Assembly: GCF_000381025.1 (NCBI RefSeq) | Contig: NZ_KB905814.1 | Span: 62,001 to 126,000, forward strand | DNA: 64,000 bases | Direction: 5' to 3' | Source: Streptomyces sulphureus DSM 40104 | GTDB lineage: Bacteria > Actinomycetota > Actinomycetes > Streptomycetales > Streptomycetaceae | Shown: positions 43,914 to 52,343 of the stretch, piece by piece | Layout: each line of letters opens with the position of its first letter | Numbering within the stretch: the first letter of the stretch is position 1 | Program-made: the position numbers and the translations under genes | The notes under the pieces: model-generated | The model's input: only the letters and a program-made list of their open reading frames with translations | What the model was told of the DNA's origin: nothing | Database searches by the model: none

Positions 43914-44848
43914 AGAACGAAAACGAGAACGAGCACGACGATGAGCACCAGTACCACGACGCCCGCGGGGACCACCCGCTTGTACACCGACGCCCCAGCC
44001 AGCCCCATCAGATCGAGCGCCTCGGCCTCCCCCTCGTCGGCGGCCTTCGCCCCGGTTCCGCTCGGGGACCCGGCCGGCGAAGTACCCCGCACCTGGCTGC
44101 CCGCCTCCCTCGTCGGGACGGCCCCGGCGGACGCAGACGGCGGGGCGGACACGGGCTCCGCTTCTCCCGCGGTCGCCGGCTCCTCGACGGGCGCGGACGT
44201 GCGCTCGGGCGTCGTCCCGAGCGCCGCGGGGGTCGCTTCGGGCTCGGCCCCGGCGAGCCGGGCGCCGGACTCACGCGCGGGCGCCGAGACAACCTCCCTC
44301 GCTCGCTCCGCACCTGCCGAGGAGCCCGACGACTCCTGCGACTCCGCCGGCTGTGCCCCGACCGTCTCCTCCCCGGGTGCCGGCTCTTCGGGCGCGAGCA
44401 GCCGCTCTTCCAGGTTGGACACGAACTGCGCGAGCAGCTTCTCGGAGATCTCCTTGATCATGCCGCTGCCGAACTGCGCGAGCTTGCCGGTGATACTGAG
44501 GTCCGTGTGGACGGAGACCACCGTGCGGTCGTCTCCGTCGGGGCGGAGCCGCATGTCGATGGTGGCCGAGGCGTTGCCGCCACCCCGCGCGTCCTTCCCT
44601 TTGGCACCGACGACGGCGTGCCGTTCGGCCGCGTCGCGTTCCGCGAACCGGGCCGTGCCTGCGAACTGGCTGACGACCGGGCCGACCTTGACCTTCACCT
44701 TGCCGTTGTAGACGTCGCCGTCCGGCCCGTGCTCGACGCCGGTGAGCTGGGCGCCGGGCAGGCACGGTGCGAGACCCTCCAGATCGGTGAGGGCCGCCCA
44801 GGCCCCTTCCACCGGGGCGCGGACAGTGAACTCGTTGTCGATCTTCAT
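43910..44848 (-). CDS. coxG: CoxG-like SRPBCC protein with C-terminal membrane anchor
   Basis: A 312-residue protein. Residues 1-150 form a CoxG SRPBCC domain: MKIDNEFTVRAPVEGAWAAL, LPGAQLTGVEHGPDGDVYNG, KVKVKVGPVVSQFAGTARFA and FGSGMIKEISEKLLAQFVSN. Residues about 155-285 are a long Ala/Pro/Glu/Ser-rich linker. The final 25 residues, RVVPAGVVVLVLIVVLVLVF, are one hydrophobic helix, so the protein is tail-anchored. CoxG recruits CO dehydrogenase to the cytoplasmic membrane in known systems, which fits this anchor. ATG 44848 overlaps the coxD stop. Confidence 0.9.
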   Translation of the reverse strand: MKIDNEFTVRAPVEGAWAALTDLEGLAPCLPGAQLTGVEHGPDGDVYNGKVKVKVGPVVSQFAGTARFAERDAAERHAVVGAKGKDARGGGNASATIDMRLRPDGDDRTVVSVHTDLSITGKLAQFGSGMIKEISEKLLAQFVSNLEERLLAPEEPAPGEETVGAQPAESQESSGSSAGAERAREVVSAPARESGARLAGAEPEATPAALGTTPERTSAPVEEPATAGEAEPVSAPPSASAGAVPTREAGSQVRGTSPAGSPSGTGAKAADEGEAEALDLMGLAGASVYKRVVPAGVVVLVLIVVLVLVFVL

Positions 44849-45777
44849 GGCTTCCTCGCTTCCTCTGTGTGCGGCGCGTCCGACGCGTGCGGCTCCCCTT
44901 CGGGGGGACAGCCCAACTGCGTGAGTGCTTCGGTGAGGGCGACGTGGTCGTCCGGGCTCTTGGCGAGCGTGCTCAACGTGCGCAGCACGTCGCCGCGCAC
45001 CAGCCGGTCGACCCGGAGCGCGGACAGCGCGGCGACCCAGTCGATGGCCTCGGCCATGCCCGGCGCCTTGTCCAGTTCGAGCGTGCGGGCGCGGCCCAGG
45101 AACTCGGCCGCCGAGGCGAGGAGTGGCGCGTCGGCGCCCGGCACCGAGCGACGCAGGATCTCCACCACGCGCTCCGGGCCGGGGAAATCGATCCAGTGGT
45201 ACAGGCAGCGGCGGCGCAGCGCGTCGTGCAACTCCCGGCTGCGGTTGGAGGTGAGCACGACGACGGGCGCGTGCACGGCAGTGAAGGTGCCCAGTTCGGG
45301 AACGGTGATCGACGACTCGCCCAGGATCTCGAACAAGAGCGCCTCGAACTCGTCGTCTGCGCGGTCGATTTCGTCGACCAGCAGTACGGGCGGTACGGGC
45401 CCCGTGTGGCGGATCGCCCGCAGCAGGGGCCGGTCCTGGAGGAACTCCTCGGTGAACAGGTCCGCATCGGTGAGCGTTTCGCTGCGTGCCTCGGTGAGCC
45501 GGATCGCCAGCAGTTGCCGCTGGTGGTTCCACTCGTACAACGCCTCGCCCGCGGTGAGGCCCTCGTAGCACTGGAGTCGGATGAGCGGGGTGTCCAGCGC
45601 CGCGGCGAGCGCCTTGGCCAGGCTGGTCTTGCCCACTCCTGGCTCGCCCTCCAGCAGCAGGGGACGCTCCAGGGTGGTGGCGAGATAGAGCGCTGTCGCC
45701 GTGCCCTGGTCGACCAACTGCCCGACGGCGTCGAGTCGGCGGCTCACCTCGTCCGCGTCTTCGAACAGCGCGCTCAC
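44845..45777 (-). CDS. coxD: CoxD-like MoxR-family AAA+ ATPase
   Basis: A 310-residue ATPase. Walker A LLLEGEPGVGKTSLAKALAA, Walker B PPVLLVDEIDRADDEFEALL, sensor 1 PVVVLTSNRSRELHDALRRR and the MoxR-type CLYHWIDFPGPERVVEILRR. It is needed for insertion of sulfur and copper at the CO dehydrogenase active site in the model system. The start is GTG 45777 (an in-tandem GTG at 45780 is equivalent), 33 bp after the xdhC stop. A longer in-frame reading enters the repeat of xdhC in another frame and is rejected. Confidence 0.9.
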   Translation of the reverse strand: MSALFEDADEVSRRLDAVGQLVDQGTATALYLATTLERPLLLEGEPGVGKTSLAKALAAALDTPLIRLQCYEGLTAGEALYEWNHQRQLLAIRLTEARSETLTDADLFTEEFLQDRPLLRAIRHTGPVPPVLLVDEIDRADDEFEALLFEILGESSITVPELGTFTAVHAPVVVLTSNRSRELHDALRRRCLYHWIDFPGPERVVEILRRSVPGADAPLLASAAEFLGRARTLELDKAPGMAEAIDWVAALSALRVDRLVRGDVLRTLSTLAKSPDDHVALTEALTQLGCPPEGEPHASDAPHTEEARKP

Positions 45778-45809
45778 CACCGGTTCACCGTTGAGGTGCC
45801 GTACACGGA

Positions 45810-46739
45810 CTAGTCCACCGCCCCTTCGGCTTCGGTGCTGGTGCTGGTGCTGGTGCTGGTTTTGGCGTAACGGTCCCGGCAGCCGGTGCCGCAGAACCAG
45901 ACATCGGCGCCCTCCACGCTCAGATGCGGCGTGCCCGGGACGACGGTGACGGCCATCCCGCACACCGGGTCGGTCGCCTCCGACGGCAGACCGCCCACCT
46001 CCGTCCCCCCGCCCGGCGAGGGCGCAGCCGACCCGGCACGCAGGGCCGCGACCGACTCCGCCATGATGGACAGGGCGATCTCCGCCGGCGTACGGGCGCC
46101 GAGGTCGAAGCCCGCCGGCGTGCTGATCCGGGCGCGTTCCGCGTCGTCGAAGCCGAGTTCGTCCAGGAGGGCCGCTCCTCGACGGGGGCTGGCGACCAGC
46201 GCGATGTGGGGTACGCCCGCATCGAGCGCGGCCCGCAGCGCCGGGGCCTCGTCACGTCCGTGGCTGGCGATGATCACTGAGTCGGCGCGTTCGGTCAGCT
46301 CGCCCGGCGCCGCCCGGGTGGCGGCGTAGCCGAGTTGCCGGGCGAACGCGATCACCGCCTCGGCGATCGGCGTGCGGCCCACGACGCCGATCAGCGGGGG
46401 CGGAAGCCGGGGTTCGAGGAAGATCTCCAGCGCTCCCCCGGACAGACACGGGTTCACGACGACCCGCGCGCCCGGCGACTCCGGAAACGTCACCTCGCCC
46501 TCCGGCAGCACTCGCAGCAGTACGGGGCCGCCGTCGCGCAGGGTGCCCAGCGCCGCCGTGCGGACCGCGCCCTCCGCGCACACCCCTCCGACGAAGCCGT
46601 CGATCGAGCCGTCCTCGCTGACGATCGCCTGGTCTCCCGGCCGCGCCGAGGCGGGCGGCTGTGCCCGTACGACCGTCGCCCTCACGAACGAGCGCCGCCG
46701 GCCGTCGAGTTCACGGGCGCGTTCTGCCACCGTCACCAT
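45810..46739 (-). CDS. XdhC/CoxF-like cofactor maturation protein with C-terminal YHS domain
   Basis: A 309-residue protein. The N-terminal XdhC_CoxI segment has IVSEDGSIDGFVGGVCAEGA; the Rossmann-type domain has PLIGVVGRTPIAEAVIAFAR and STPAGFDLGARTPAEIALSI. The last 55 residues are a YHS-type metal-binding module (DPVCGMAVTVV and VWFCGTGCRDRYA), then a TSTSTSTST repeat. XdhC proteins bind molybdenum cofactor and help its sulfuration. ATG 46739 follows GGGAGGTG. A hairpin separates it from coxL upstream. Confidence 0.86.
   Translation of the reverse strand: MVTVAERARELDGRRRSFVRATVVRAQPPASARPGDQAIVSEDGSIDGFVGGVCAEGAVRTAALGTLRDGGPVLLRVLPEGEVTFPESPGARVVVNPCLSGGALEIFLEPRLPPPLIGVVGRTPIAEAVIAFARQLGYAATRAAPGELTERADSVIIASHGRDEAPALRAALDAGVPHIALVASPRRGAALLDELGFDDAERARISTPAGFDLGARTPAEIALSIMAESVAALRAGSAAPSPGGGTEVGGLPSEATDPVCGMAVTVVPGTPHLSVEGADVWFCGTGCRDRYAKTSTSTSTSTEAEGAVD
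45834..45857. repeat. Hexanucleotide repeat in xdhC (first copy)
   Basis: Four perfect GGTGCT units on the plus strand, equal to AGCACC on the coding strand, encode the Thr-Ser repeat just before the end of the XdhC protein. The unit length preserves frame. Confidence 0.9.
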
Positions 46740-46792
46740 CTTGGGCACCTCCCCGACGTGAGCACTTGGAATGGACCCTTCACGACTCCGCA

Positions 46793-46842
46793 CCGACGCC
46801 GGTGCCCCTCCCTCACAACCGCCCGGGAGGGGCCGGCATCGG
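46793..46842 (-). terminator. Hairpin between coxL and xdhC
   Basis: CCGACGCCGG and CCCCTCCC on the left pair with GGGAGGGG and CCGGCATCGG on the right, leaving a 2-base bulge and a 12-base loop. It lies just after the coxL stop, without a T-run, so it may reduce rather than end transcription into the accessory genes. Confidence 0.6.
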
Positions 46843-46851
46843 CGCGCCTTG

Positions 46852-49263
46852 TCAGATGGGCGGGGTCGCGCTCCCCCGCATGGCCTCCCACACCCGGGAC
46901 GGGGTCAGCGGCATGTCGGCGTGCCGGACGCCGTACGGCTTGAGCGCGTCCACCACCGCGTTGACCACGGCGGGCGGTGAGCCGACGGTCGCGGACTCCC
47001 CTACGCCCTTGGCACCGATGGGGTGGTGGGGCGAGGGCGTGACCGTGAACCCCGTTTCCCAGTCCGGCACTTCGAGCGCGGTCGGGATGAGGTAGTCCAT
47101 CAGCGAGCCGCTGAGGCAGTTGCCCTCCTCGTCGAAGGAGATCATCTCCATCAGAGCCATCCCGACCCCGTCGGTGAGCCCCCCGTGCACCTGACCCTCG
47201 ATGATCATGGGGTTGATGCGGGTGCCGCAGTCGTCCACGGCGACGAACCTCCGCACCTTCACCTGCGCGGTCCCCGGGTCGATGTCGACCACGCAGATGT
47301 ACGCGCCGTGCGGGTAGGTGAGGTTCTCCGGGTTGTAGCAGATCTGCGCCTCGAGCCCGCCCTCGATGCCCTCGGGCAGGTCGCCGGCGCCGTGTGCGCG
47401 CATGGCGATGTCCTGGATCGTGACGGCTGCCGTGGGGTCGCCCGTGACGTGGAAGGAGCCCTTCGCCCACTCCACGTCGGTCACCGACACCTCCAGCATC
47501 CCGGAGGCGATGAGCCTGGCCTTGTCGCGGACTTTGCGGGCGACGAGCGCGGCCGCCGCGCCGGAGACAGGAGTCGAGCGGCTGCCGTAGGTGCCGAGCC
47601 CGAAGGGCGTCTGGTCGGTGTCGCCGTGCACCACGTCGATGTCCTGCGGCGGGATGCCCAGCTCCTGGGCGACGATCTGCGCGAACGTCGTCTCGTGCCC
47701 CTGGCCCTGGCTCTGCACCGACAGGCGCACCACGGCCTTGCCGGTGGGGTGGACGCGCAGTTCACAGCCGTCGGCCATGCCGAGGCCGAGGATGTCCATG
47801 TCCTTGCGCGGCCCGGCGCCCACCGCCTCGGTGAAGAACGCCACGCCGATACCCATGAGTTCGCCGCGTGCGCGCTTCTCCGCCTGTTCTGCGCGCAGTT
47901 CGTCGTAGTCCGCCAGCCGCTGGGCCAACTGCATGGTGGGTTCGTAGTCGCCCGAGTCGTAGACCCAGCCCGTCTTGGTCGTGTACGGGAACTGGTCGGG
48001 CTGGATGAAGTTGCGGGTGCGCAGCTCGACGGGGTCGGCGGAGAGCTCGTACGCCAGGCAGTCCACGAGCCGCTCGACCAGGTACACGGCCTCCGTGATC
48101 CGGAACGAGCACGCGTACGCGACGCCGCCGGGCGCCTTGTTGGTGTGCACGGCGGTCATCTTGCAGTGCGCGGCCTCGATGTCGTAGCTGCCGGTGAAGA
48201 CCCCGAAGAAGCCCGCGGGGTACTTCACAGGCGCCGCCGTGCCGTTGAACGCGCCGTGGTCGGCGAGCACATGGGTACGGATGGCGAGGATCTTCCCTTC
48301 CGACGTAGCCGCGATCTCCCCGCGCATCACGTAGTCCCGCGCGAACCCGGTGCTGACCAGGTTCTCCGTGCGGTCCTCCATCCACTTGACCGGCTTGCCC
48401 GTGAGCAGCGAGCCGACGACGGAGCATACGTAACCGGGGTAGATCGGGACCTTGTTGCCGAAGCCGCCGCCGATGTCCGGGGAGATGACCCGGATCTTGT
48501 GTTCGGGCAGCCCCGCGACCATCGCGTACAGCGTGCGGTGCGCGTGCGGTGCCTGCGTGGTCGACCACAGCGTGAGCCGCCCGTCGACGGGGTCGAAGTC
48601 CGCGACCGAGCCGCAGGTCTCCATCGGTGCCGGGTGCACTCGCGGGTAGACGATGTCCTCGGAGACCACGACATCGGCCCGCGCGAACACCGCGTCCGTG
48701 GCCTCCGCGTCGCCGGTCTCCCAGTCGAAGCAGTGGTTGTCCCTCTTGCCCTCCAGATCGTCCCGGATGACGGGCGCGTCGGCGGCGAGCGCCGTGCGTA
48801 CGTCCACCACCGGGTCGAGCGGCTCGTAGTCGACGTCGATCAGCTCCAGCGCGTCGCGCGCCGCGTACCGGTCCTCGGCGACGACGAAGGCGACCTCCTG
48901 CCCCTGGAAGCGGACCTTGTCGGTGGCGAGCACGGCCTGCACGTCGTTGGACAGCGTCGGCATCCACGCGAGGCCCTGGTCCGCCAGCATCGCGCCGGTG
49001 ACCACCAGCTTCACCTTGGGGTGGGCATCGGCCAGGCTGGTGTCGACGGAGACGATGCGCGCATGTGCCATCGGCGCGCGAAGGATCGCCAGGTGCAGCA
49101 TTCCGGGCAACTGCACGTCGTCCACGTAGCGGCCCTTGCCGCGCACGAACCGCGGGTCTTCCTTGCGCAGCATCCGCCCGTGGCCGCACGGCTTCTTGTC
49201 GTTGTCCTCGAAGGAGGTGACGACGTCGGGAGCGGTGGCCGTGGCGTCGGTGCTCAATGTCAT
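46852..49263 (-). CDS. coxL: Form I carbon monoxide dehydrogenase large subunit CoxL
   Basis: An 803-residue molybdopterin subunit that oxidises CO to CO2 at a Mo-S-Cu site. The form I signature AYACSFR is present, with the copper-ligand Cys at residue 385, and the base Glu in KGVGESATVGSPP is residue 756; both lie close to Cys388 and Glu763 of the model Oligotropha enzyme. Other blocks: RFVRGKGRYVDDVQLPGMLH, VHPAPMETCGSVADFD, SPDIGGGFGNKVPIYPGYV, QSQGQGHETTFAQIVAQELG. Form II enzymes have AYRGAGR instead. ATG 49263 overlaps the coxS stop (49260). This argues for genuine aerobic CO oxidation, rather than another xanthine-dehydrogenase activity. Confidence 0.94.
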   Translation of the reverse strand: MTLSTDATATAPDVVTSFEDNDKKPCGHGRMLRKEDPRFVRGKGRYVDDVQLPGMLHLAILRAPMAHARIVSVDTSLADAHPKVKLVVTGAMLADQGLAWMPTLSNDVQAVLATDKVRFQGQEVAFVVAEDRYAARDALELIDVDYEPLDPVVDVRTALAADAPVIRDDLEGKRDNHCFDWETGDAEATDAVFARADVVVSEDIVYPRVHPAPMETCGSVADFDPVDGRLTLWSTTQAPHAHRTLYAMVAGLPEHKIRVISPDIGGGFGNKVPIYPGYVCSVVGSLLTGKPVKWMEDRTENLVSTGFARDYVMRGEIAATSEGKILAIRTHVLADHGAFNGTAAPVKYPAGFFGVFTGSYDIEAAHCKMTAVHTNKAPGGVAYACSFRITEAVYLVERLVDCLAYELSADPVELRTRNFIQPDQFPYTTKTGWVYDSGDYEPTMQLAQRLADYDELRAEQAEKRARGELMGIGVAFFTEAVGAGPRKDMDILGLGMADGCELRVHPTGKAVVRLSVQSQGQGHETTFAQIVAQELGIPPQDIDVVHGDTDQTPFGLGTYGSRSTPVSGAAAALVARKVRDKARLIASGMLEVSVTDVEWAKGSFHVTGDPTAAVTIQDIAMRAHGAGDLPEGIEGGLEAQICYNPENLTYPHGAYICVVDIDPGTAQVKVRRFVAVDDCGTRINPMIIEGQVHGGLTDGVGMALMEMISFDEEGNCLSGSLMDYLIPTALEVPDWETGFTVTPSPHHPIGAKGVGESATVGSPPAVVNAVVDALKPYGVRHADMPLTPSRVWEAMRGSATPPI

Positions 49264-49829
49264 GAGGCACCCCCCGCGCTCGCGGCGGCCGGTTCGGAGG
49301 CGGGGGCGTCCGGTGCGGGTGGCTCGGGGGCGCCGGCGGACTCGCCCTGCGAGGCTGTCGTACGCGAGCCCGACTCCTCGGCCGCCGCCCACTGCACGGA
49401 CCGGACGATCGTCGCGTACCCGGTGCAGCGGCAGATCTGCCCGGACAGCGCCTCGCGGATCTGCGGCTCGGACGGCGCGGGGTTACCGTCCAGCAGCGCA
49501 CGCGAGGTCATCAGCATCCCCGGTGTGCAGAAGCCGCACTGGAGCCCGTGGCACTCCATGAAACCCCGTTGTACGGCGTCGAGTTCACCGCCCTGCTCCA
49601 GTCCCTCGACGGTGGTGATGTCGTGGCCCCCGGCCATCGCCGCAAGGACGGTGCAGGACTTGACCGGCTCCCCGTCCATCTGCACGACGCACGTGCCGCA
49701 GTTGCTGGTGTCGCAGCCCCAGTGCGTGCCGGTCAGCGCGAGGTGGTCGCGCAGGAAGTGCACCAGCAGCAGCCGGCCCTCGATCTCCCGGCTGATCTCT
49801 TCGCCGTTGACGGTCATGGTGACCTGCAT
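49260..49829 (-). CDS. coxS: CO dehydrogenase small iron-sulfur subunit CoxS
   Basis: A 189-residue subunit with two [2Fe-2S] clusters carrying electrons from CoxL to CoxM. The plant-type ferredoxin cluster is at GTHWGCDTSNCGTCVV and KSCTVLA; the second is at GLQCGFCTPGM and GQICRCTGYATIV. The last 35 residues form a Pro/Ala/Ser tail that is longer than usual. ATG 49829 fits GGAGAGGGAG upstream; the GTG at 49835 makes a GTGA overlap with the coxM stop and is equally possible. Confidence 0.94.
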   Translation of the reverse strand: MQVTMTVNGEEISREIEGRLLLVHFLRDHLALTGTHWGCDTSNCGTCVVQMDGEPVKSCTVLAAMAGGHDITTVEGLEQGGELDAVQRGFMECHGLQCGFCTPGMLMTSRALLDGNPAPSEPQIREALSGQICRCTGYATIVRSVQWAAAEESGSRTTASQGESAGAPEPPAPDAPASEPAAASAGGAS

Positions 49830-49831
49830 AC

Positions 49832-50755
49832 TCACGCTCCCTCTCCGCCGGTTCCCTGCACCGCGCCCGGAGTTCCGGCGCCGGAGGCGCCGATCCGCGC
49901 CACGGACCTGCGCAGGGCCCGTACGGTCAGCTCCTTGGCGAGGTGCCTCTTGTACTCGGCGCTGCCCCTCCGGTCGGTGACCGGATCGCACGCCTCGGCG
50001 GCGAGGTCGCCGGCCCGCGCGAACAGCTCTTCCGTGGGCGCCTTGCCCCGCAGTTCCTCTCCGATACCGGGGATGCCCGCCGTGTTCGGACCGACGGCGG
50101 CCAGCCCGACCCGGGCGTCCGCGACGGCACCGTCACCGTCCAGCCAGACCGCCGCTCCCGCCGAGACGACCGCCCAGTCCCCGGCCCTGCGCTCCACCTT
50201 CTCGAACGCGCTCGACCCGTTCGGCCGGATCGGAAAGCGGACCTCGGTGAGCATCTCCGCGTCGCCGACCGCCGTCTCGTACGGGCCGCGGTGGAAGTCC
50301 TCCATGGACACGACGCGTTCACCCTCGCGGCCACGAATCACGCAGGACGCGTCCAGCGTGGTGCACACGGCGGAGAGGTCCTCCGACGGGTCCGCCTGGC
50401 ACAGCGAACCGCCGAGCGTCCCCCGGTTCCGTACCGCCGGGTCGGCGATCACGCTTTCGGCGTCTCCGAACACCGGGAAGGCGGCGGCCAGTTCGGCGCT
50501 TTCCAGCAGTTCGCGGTGGCGCGTCATCGCGCCGATGCGCATCCGGCCCGGCTCGGTCACCACGTAACCCAGCTCGCCGTGCAGCTCGTTGATATCGATC
50601 AGGTACTCGAAGTTGGCCAGCCGGAGTTTCATCATCGGGATGAGGCTGTGCCCGCCGGCCACCAGCCGCGCCGTGTCCCCGAGGCTGTCCAACAGCCCGA
50701 CCGCCTCGCCGACACTGCTCACCCGCTGGTACTCGAATGGCGCGGGAACCTGCAT
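49832..50755 (-). CDS. coxM: CO dehydrogenase FAD subunit CoxM
   Basis: A 307-residue flavoprotein. FAD-binding motifs are LVAGGHSLIPMMKLRLANFE and VRNRGTLGGSLCQADPSEDL. The C-terminal CO_deh_flav_C domain reads FEKVERRAGDWAVVSAGAAV and RVGLAAVGPNTAGIPG. It passes electrons to the quinone pool. ATG 50755 begins MQVPAPFEYQRVSSVGEAVG. It is first in the cox transcript (M-S-L-xdhC-D-G-E), whose promoter is in 50756-51020. Confidence 0.94.
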   Translation of the reverse strand: MQVPAPFEYQRVSSVGEAVGLLDSLGDTARLVAGGHSLIPMMKLRLANFEYLIDINELHGELGYVVTEPGRMRIGAMTRHRELLESAELAAAFPVFGDAESVIADPAVRNRGTLGGSLCQADPSEDLSAVCTTLDASCVIRGREGERVVSMEDFHRGPYETAVGDAEMLTEVRFPIRPNGSSAFEKVERRAGDWAVVSAGAAVWLDGDGAVADARVGLAAVGPNTAGIPGIGEELRGKAPTEELFARAGDLAAEACDPVTDRRGSAEYKRHLAKELTVRALRRSVARIGASGAGTPGAVQGTGGEGA

Positions 50756-50863
50756 ACGGGCATCTCCCTCTGCTGCGTACCGGCAACTGACTTCCAGTCA
50801 CGCGGGGCTGTGGTTCCGCCCTGCGGCCTTGTACCGGGACATTGGGCTCCCGGTCGGCGCCAG

Positions 50864-50892
50864 TGTCAACAGAGAGTTAAGTGTTCGCTTAA
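50864..50892 (-). promoter_or_regulatory. cox promoter with activator site (leftward)
   Basis: Read on the minus strand, TTAAGCGAACACTTAA (50892-50877) is followed after 7 bp by TTGACA (50869-50864). The -10 region about 18 bp further is weak (CAATGT), consistent with an activator-dependent promoter for coxM-S-L. The site is a close match to the plus-strand element at 50931-50946. Confidence 0.7.
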
Positions 50893-50930
50893 GTAGCTCC
50901 CTCCCCTCTCGGGCCCACCCTCAGAGCGAC

Positions 50931-50959
50931 CTAAGCGAACGGTTAATCGCCCGTTGACA
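50931..50959 (+). promoter_or_regulatory. xdhC2 promoter with activator site (rightward)
   Basis: CTAAGCGAACGGTTAA (50931-50946) is followed after 7 bp by TTGACA (50954-50959). The spacing and sequence mirror the leftward promoter. The -10 region near 50978 is weak. This placement supports GTG 51021, not ATG 50979, as the xdhC2 start, because the transcript should begin near 50990. Confidence 0.7.
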
Positions 50960-51020
50960 CCCGCGTCCGCCTCTTCGCATGCTCACCCTGAAAACCGGTT
51001 CCGGGGTGAGGAGCACACAC

Positions 51021-52166
51021 GTGCGGGACATCGCCGAGGGCCTCGCCGCCTGGCAGGCGGACGGGACACGTTTCGCGCTGGCAACGGTCGTCGCCACCTG
51101 GCGCTCCGCACCCCGCGGGCCCGGAGCCTCGATGGCCGTCAACGAACACGGCGAGGTCCTCGGCAGCGTCTCCGGCGGGTGTGTCGAGGGTGCCGTCTAC
51201 GAACTGGCCACCGAGGTCCTCGACACGGGACGCCCTGTACTGACGACCTACGGCGTCAGCGACGACGACGCCTTGGAAGCGGGGCTGACGTGCGGCGGCG
51301 TTCTCGACATCCTCGTACGCCCCGCAGGCCCCGGCCGCTTCCCCGCCCTTTCCCCGACGCTCGGGATGCTGGCCGCGGGCGACCCCGTCGCGCTCGCCAC
51401 CGTCCTCCCGACCCCGGACGGAGAGACGGACACCGCCCGCACCGCGCCCTCGGACTCGGACTCGGACTCGGACTCGGACTCGGACCTGATGGTGACCCCG
51501 GGGACGAGGAGCGGCACCCTCGGCGACGACCGACTCGACGCCGTCGTGACCGACCGGGCCCGCGCGATGCTCGACCAGGGCACCTCAGCCGTTCTCCACA
51601 CCGGATGCCGCGGCGCACCGGACGAGGACGAGGTGGCGGTCTTCGTCCAGTCCTTCGCACCACCGCCCCGTCTCCTGGTATTCGGCGCCATCGACTTCGC
51701 CGGCGCCGTCGCCCGCATCGGCAAGTTCCTCGGCTACCACGTGACCGTCTGCGACGCCCGCCCCGTCTTCGCCACCCGCCGCCGCTTCCCCGACGCCGAC
51801 GAACTGGTCGTGTCCTGGCCGCACCGCTACCTCGACAGCATCGCCGTGGACAGGAGCACCGTGATCTGCGTGCTGACCCACGACCCGAAGTTCGACATCC
51901 CCCTGCTGGAGCGGGCTCTGCTCACCCCTGCCCGCTACATCGGTGCGATGGGCAGCCGCCGCACCCACGAGGACCGCCTCACCCGCCTCCGCGCGGCGGG
52001 TGTCACCGAAGCCGCCCTCGACCGCCTCGCCTCCCCCGTCGGCCTAGACCTGGGCGCCCGCACCCCCGAGGAGACAGCCGTCTCCATCATGGCCGAAATC
52101 ATCGCCCTCCAACGAGGCGGCACCGCGCAACGCCTCACCACCACCCTGCAGCCCATCCACAACTGA
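51021..52166 (+). CDS. XdhC/CoxI-like molybdenum cofactor maturation protein, second copy
   Basis: A 381-residue protein. The N-terminal XdhC_CoxI domain: ALATVVATWRSAPRGPGASM and LGSVSGGCVEGAVYELATEV. The C-terminal XdhC_C Rossmann domain: LLVFGAIDFAGAVARIGKFL, LTHDPKFDIPLLERALL, YIGAMGSRRTHEDRLTRL and LDLGARTPEETAVSIMAEII. A Ser-Asp repeat of six units sits in the interdomain linker. GTG 51021 follows GAGGAG at seven bases. It is transcribed divergently from coxM and probably controlled with it. Confidence 0.9.
   Translation: MRDIAEGLAAWQADGTRFALATVVATWRSAPRGPGASMAVNEHGEVLGSVSGGCVEGAVYELATEVLDTGRPVLTTYGVSDDDALEAGLTCGGVLDILVRPAGPGRFPALSPTLGMLAAGDPVALATVLPTPDGETDTARTAPSDSDSDSDSDSDLMVTPGTRSGTLGDDRLDAVVTDRARAMLDQGTSAVLHTGCRGAPDEDEVAVFVQSFAPPPRLLVFGAIDFAGAVARIGKFLGYHVTVCDARPVFATRRRFPDADELVVSWPHRYLDSIAVDRSTVICVLTHDPKFDIPLLERALLTPARYIGAMGSRRTHEDRLTRLRAAGVTEAALDRLASPVGLDLGARTPEETAVSIMAEIIALQRGGTAQRLTTTLQPIHN
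51450..51485. repeat. Hexanucleotide repeat in second xdhC
   Basis: Six perfect TCGGAC units encode six Ser-Asp pairs in the linker of the protein. The exact codon repetition points to recent slippage expansion. Confidence 0.95.
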
Positions 52167-52343
52167 GGCTTCTTCGCCCCGACTTGTCGGCACGGGCACG
52201 GTCCACCGGTACACCGACGAGACGTCGGACACGGGCAACTGCGTCTTCCAAGTCCCGTCTCACTCAGGGCCGGCCACCGCAATCGTCCGGCGGCCGGTGC
52301 GGTAAACCCGGCTCCCGTCGCAGACCTGCGGGGCGGCTGCCGT

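Noticed and set aside
45778..45963. Gln-His repeat N-terminus for coxD
   Set aside because: It is the out-of-frame reading of the xdhC hexanucleotide repeat, and the family start is at 45777.
47023..49980. 985-codon open frame on the plus strand
   Set aside because: It is antisense to coxL and coxS, which have full family motifs; long antisense frames are expected at this GC content.
50979..51020. ATG 50979 as start of the second xdhC
   Set aside because: It lies about where the -10 element should be and lacks a ribosome-binding site, whereas GTG 51021 has GAGGAG at seven bases.
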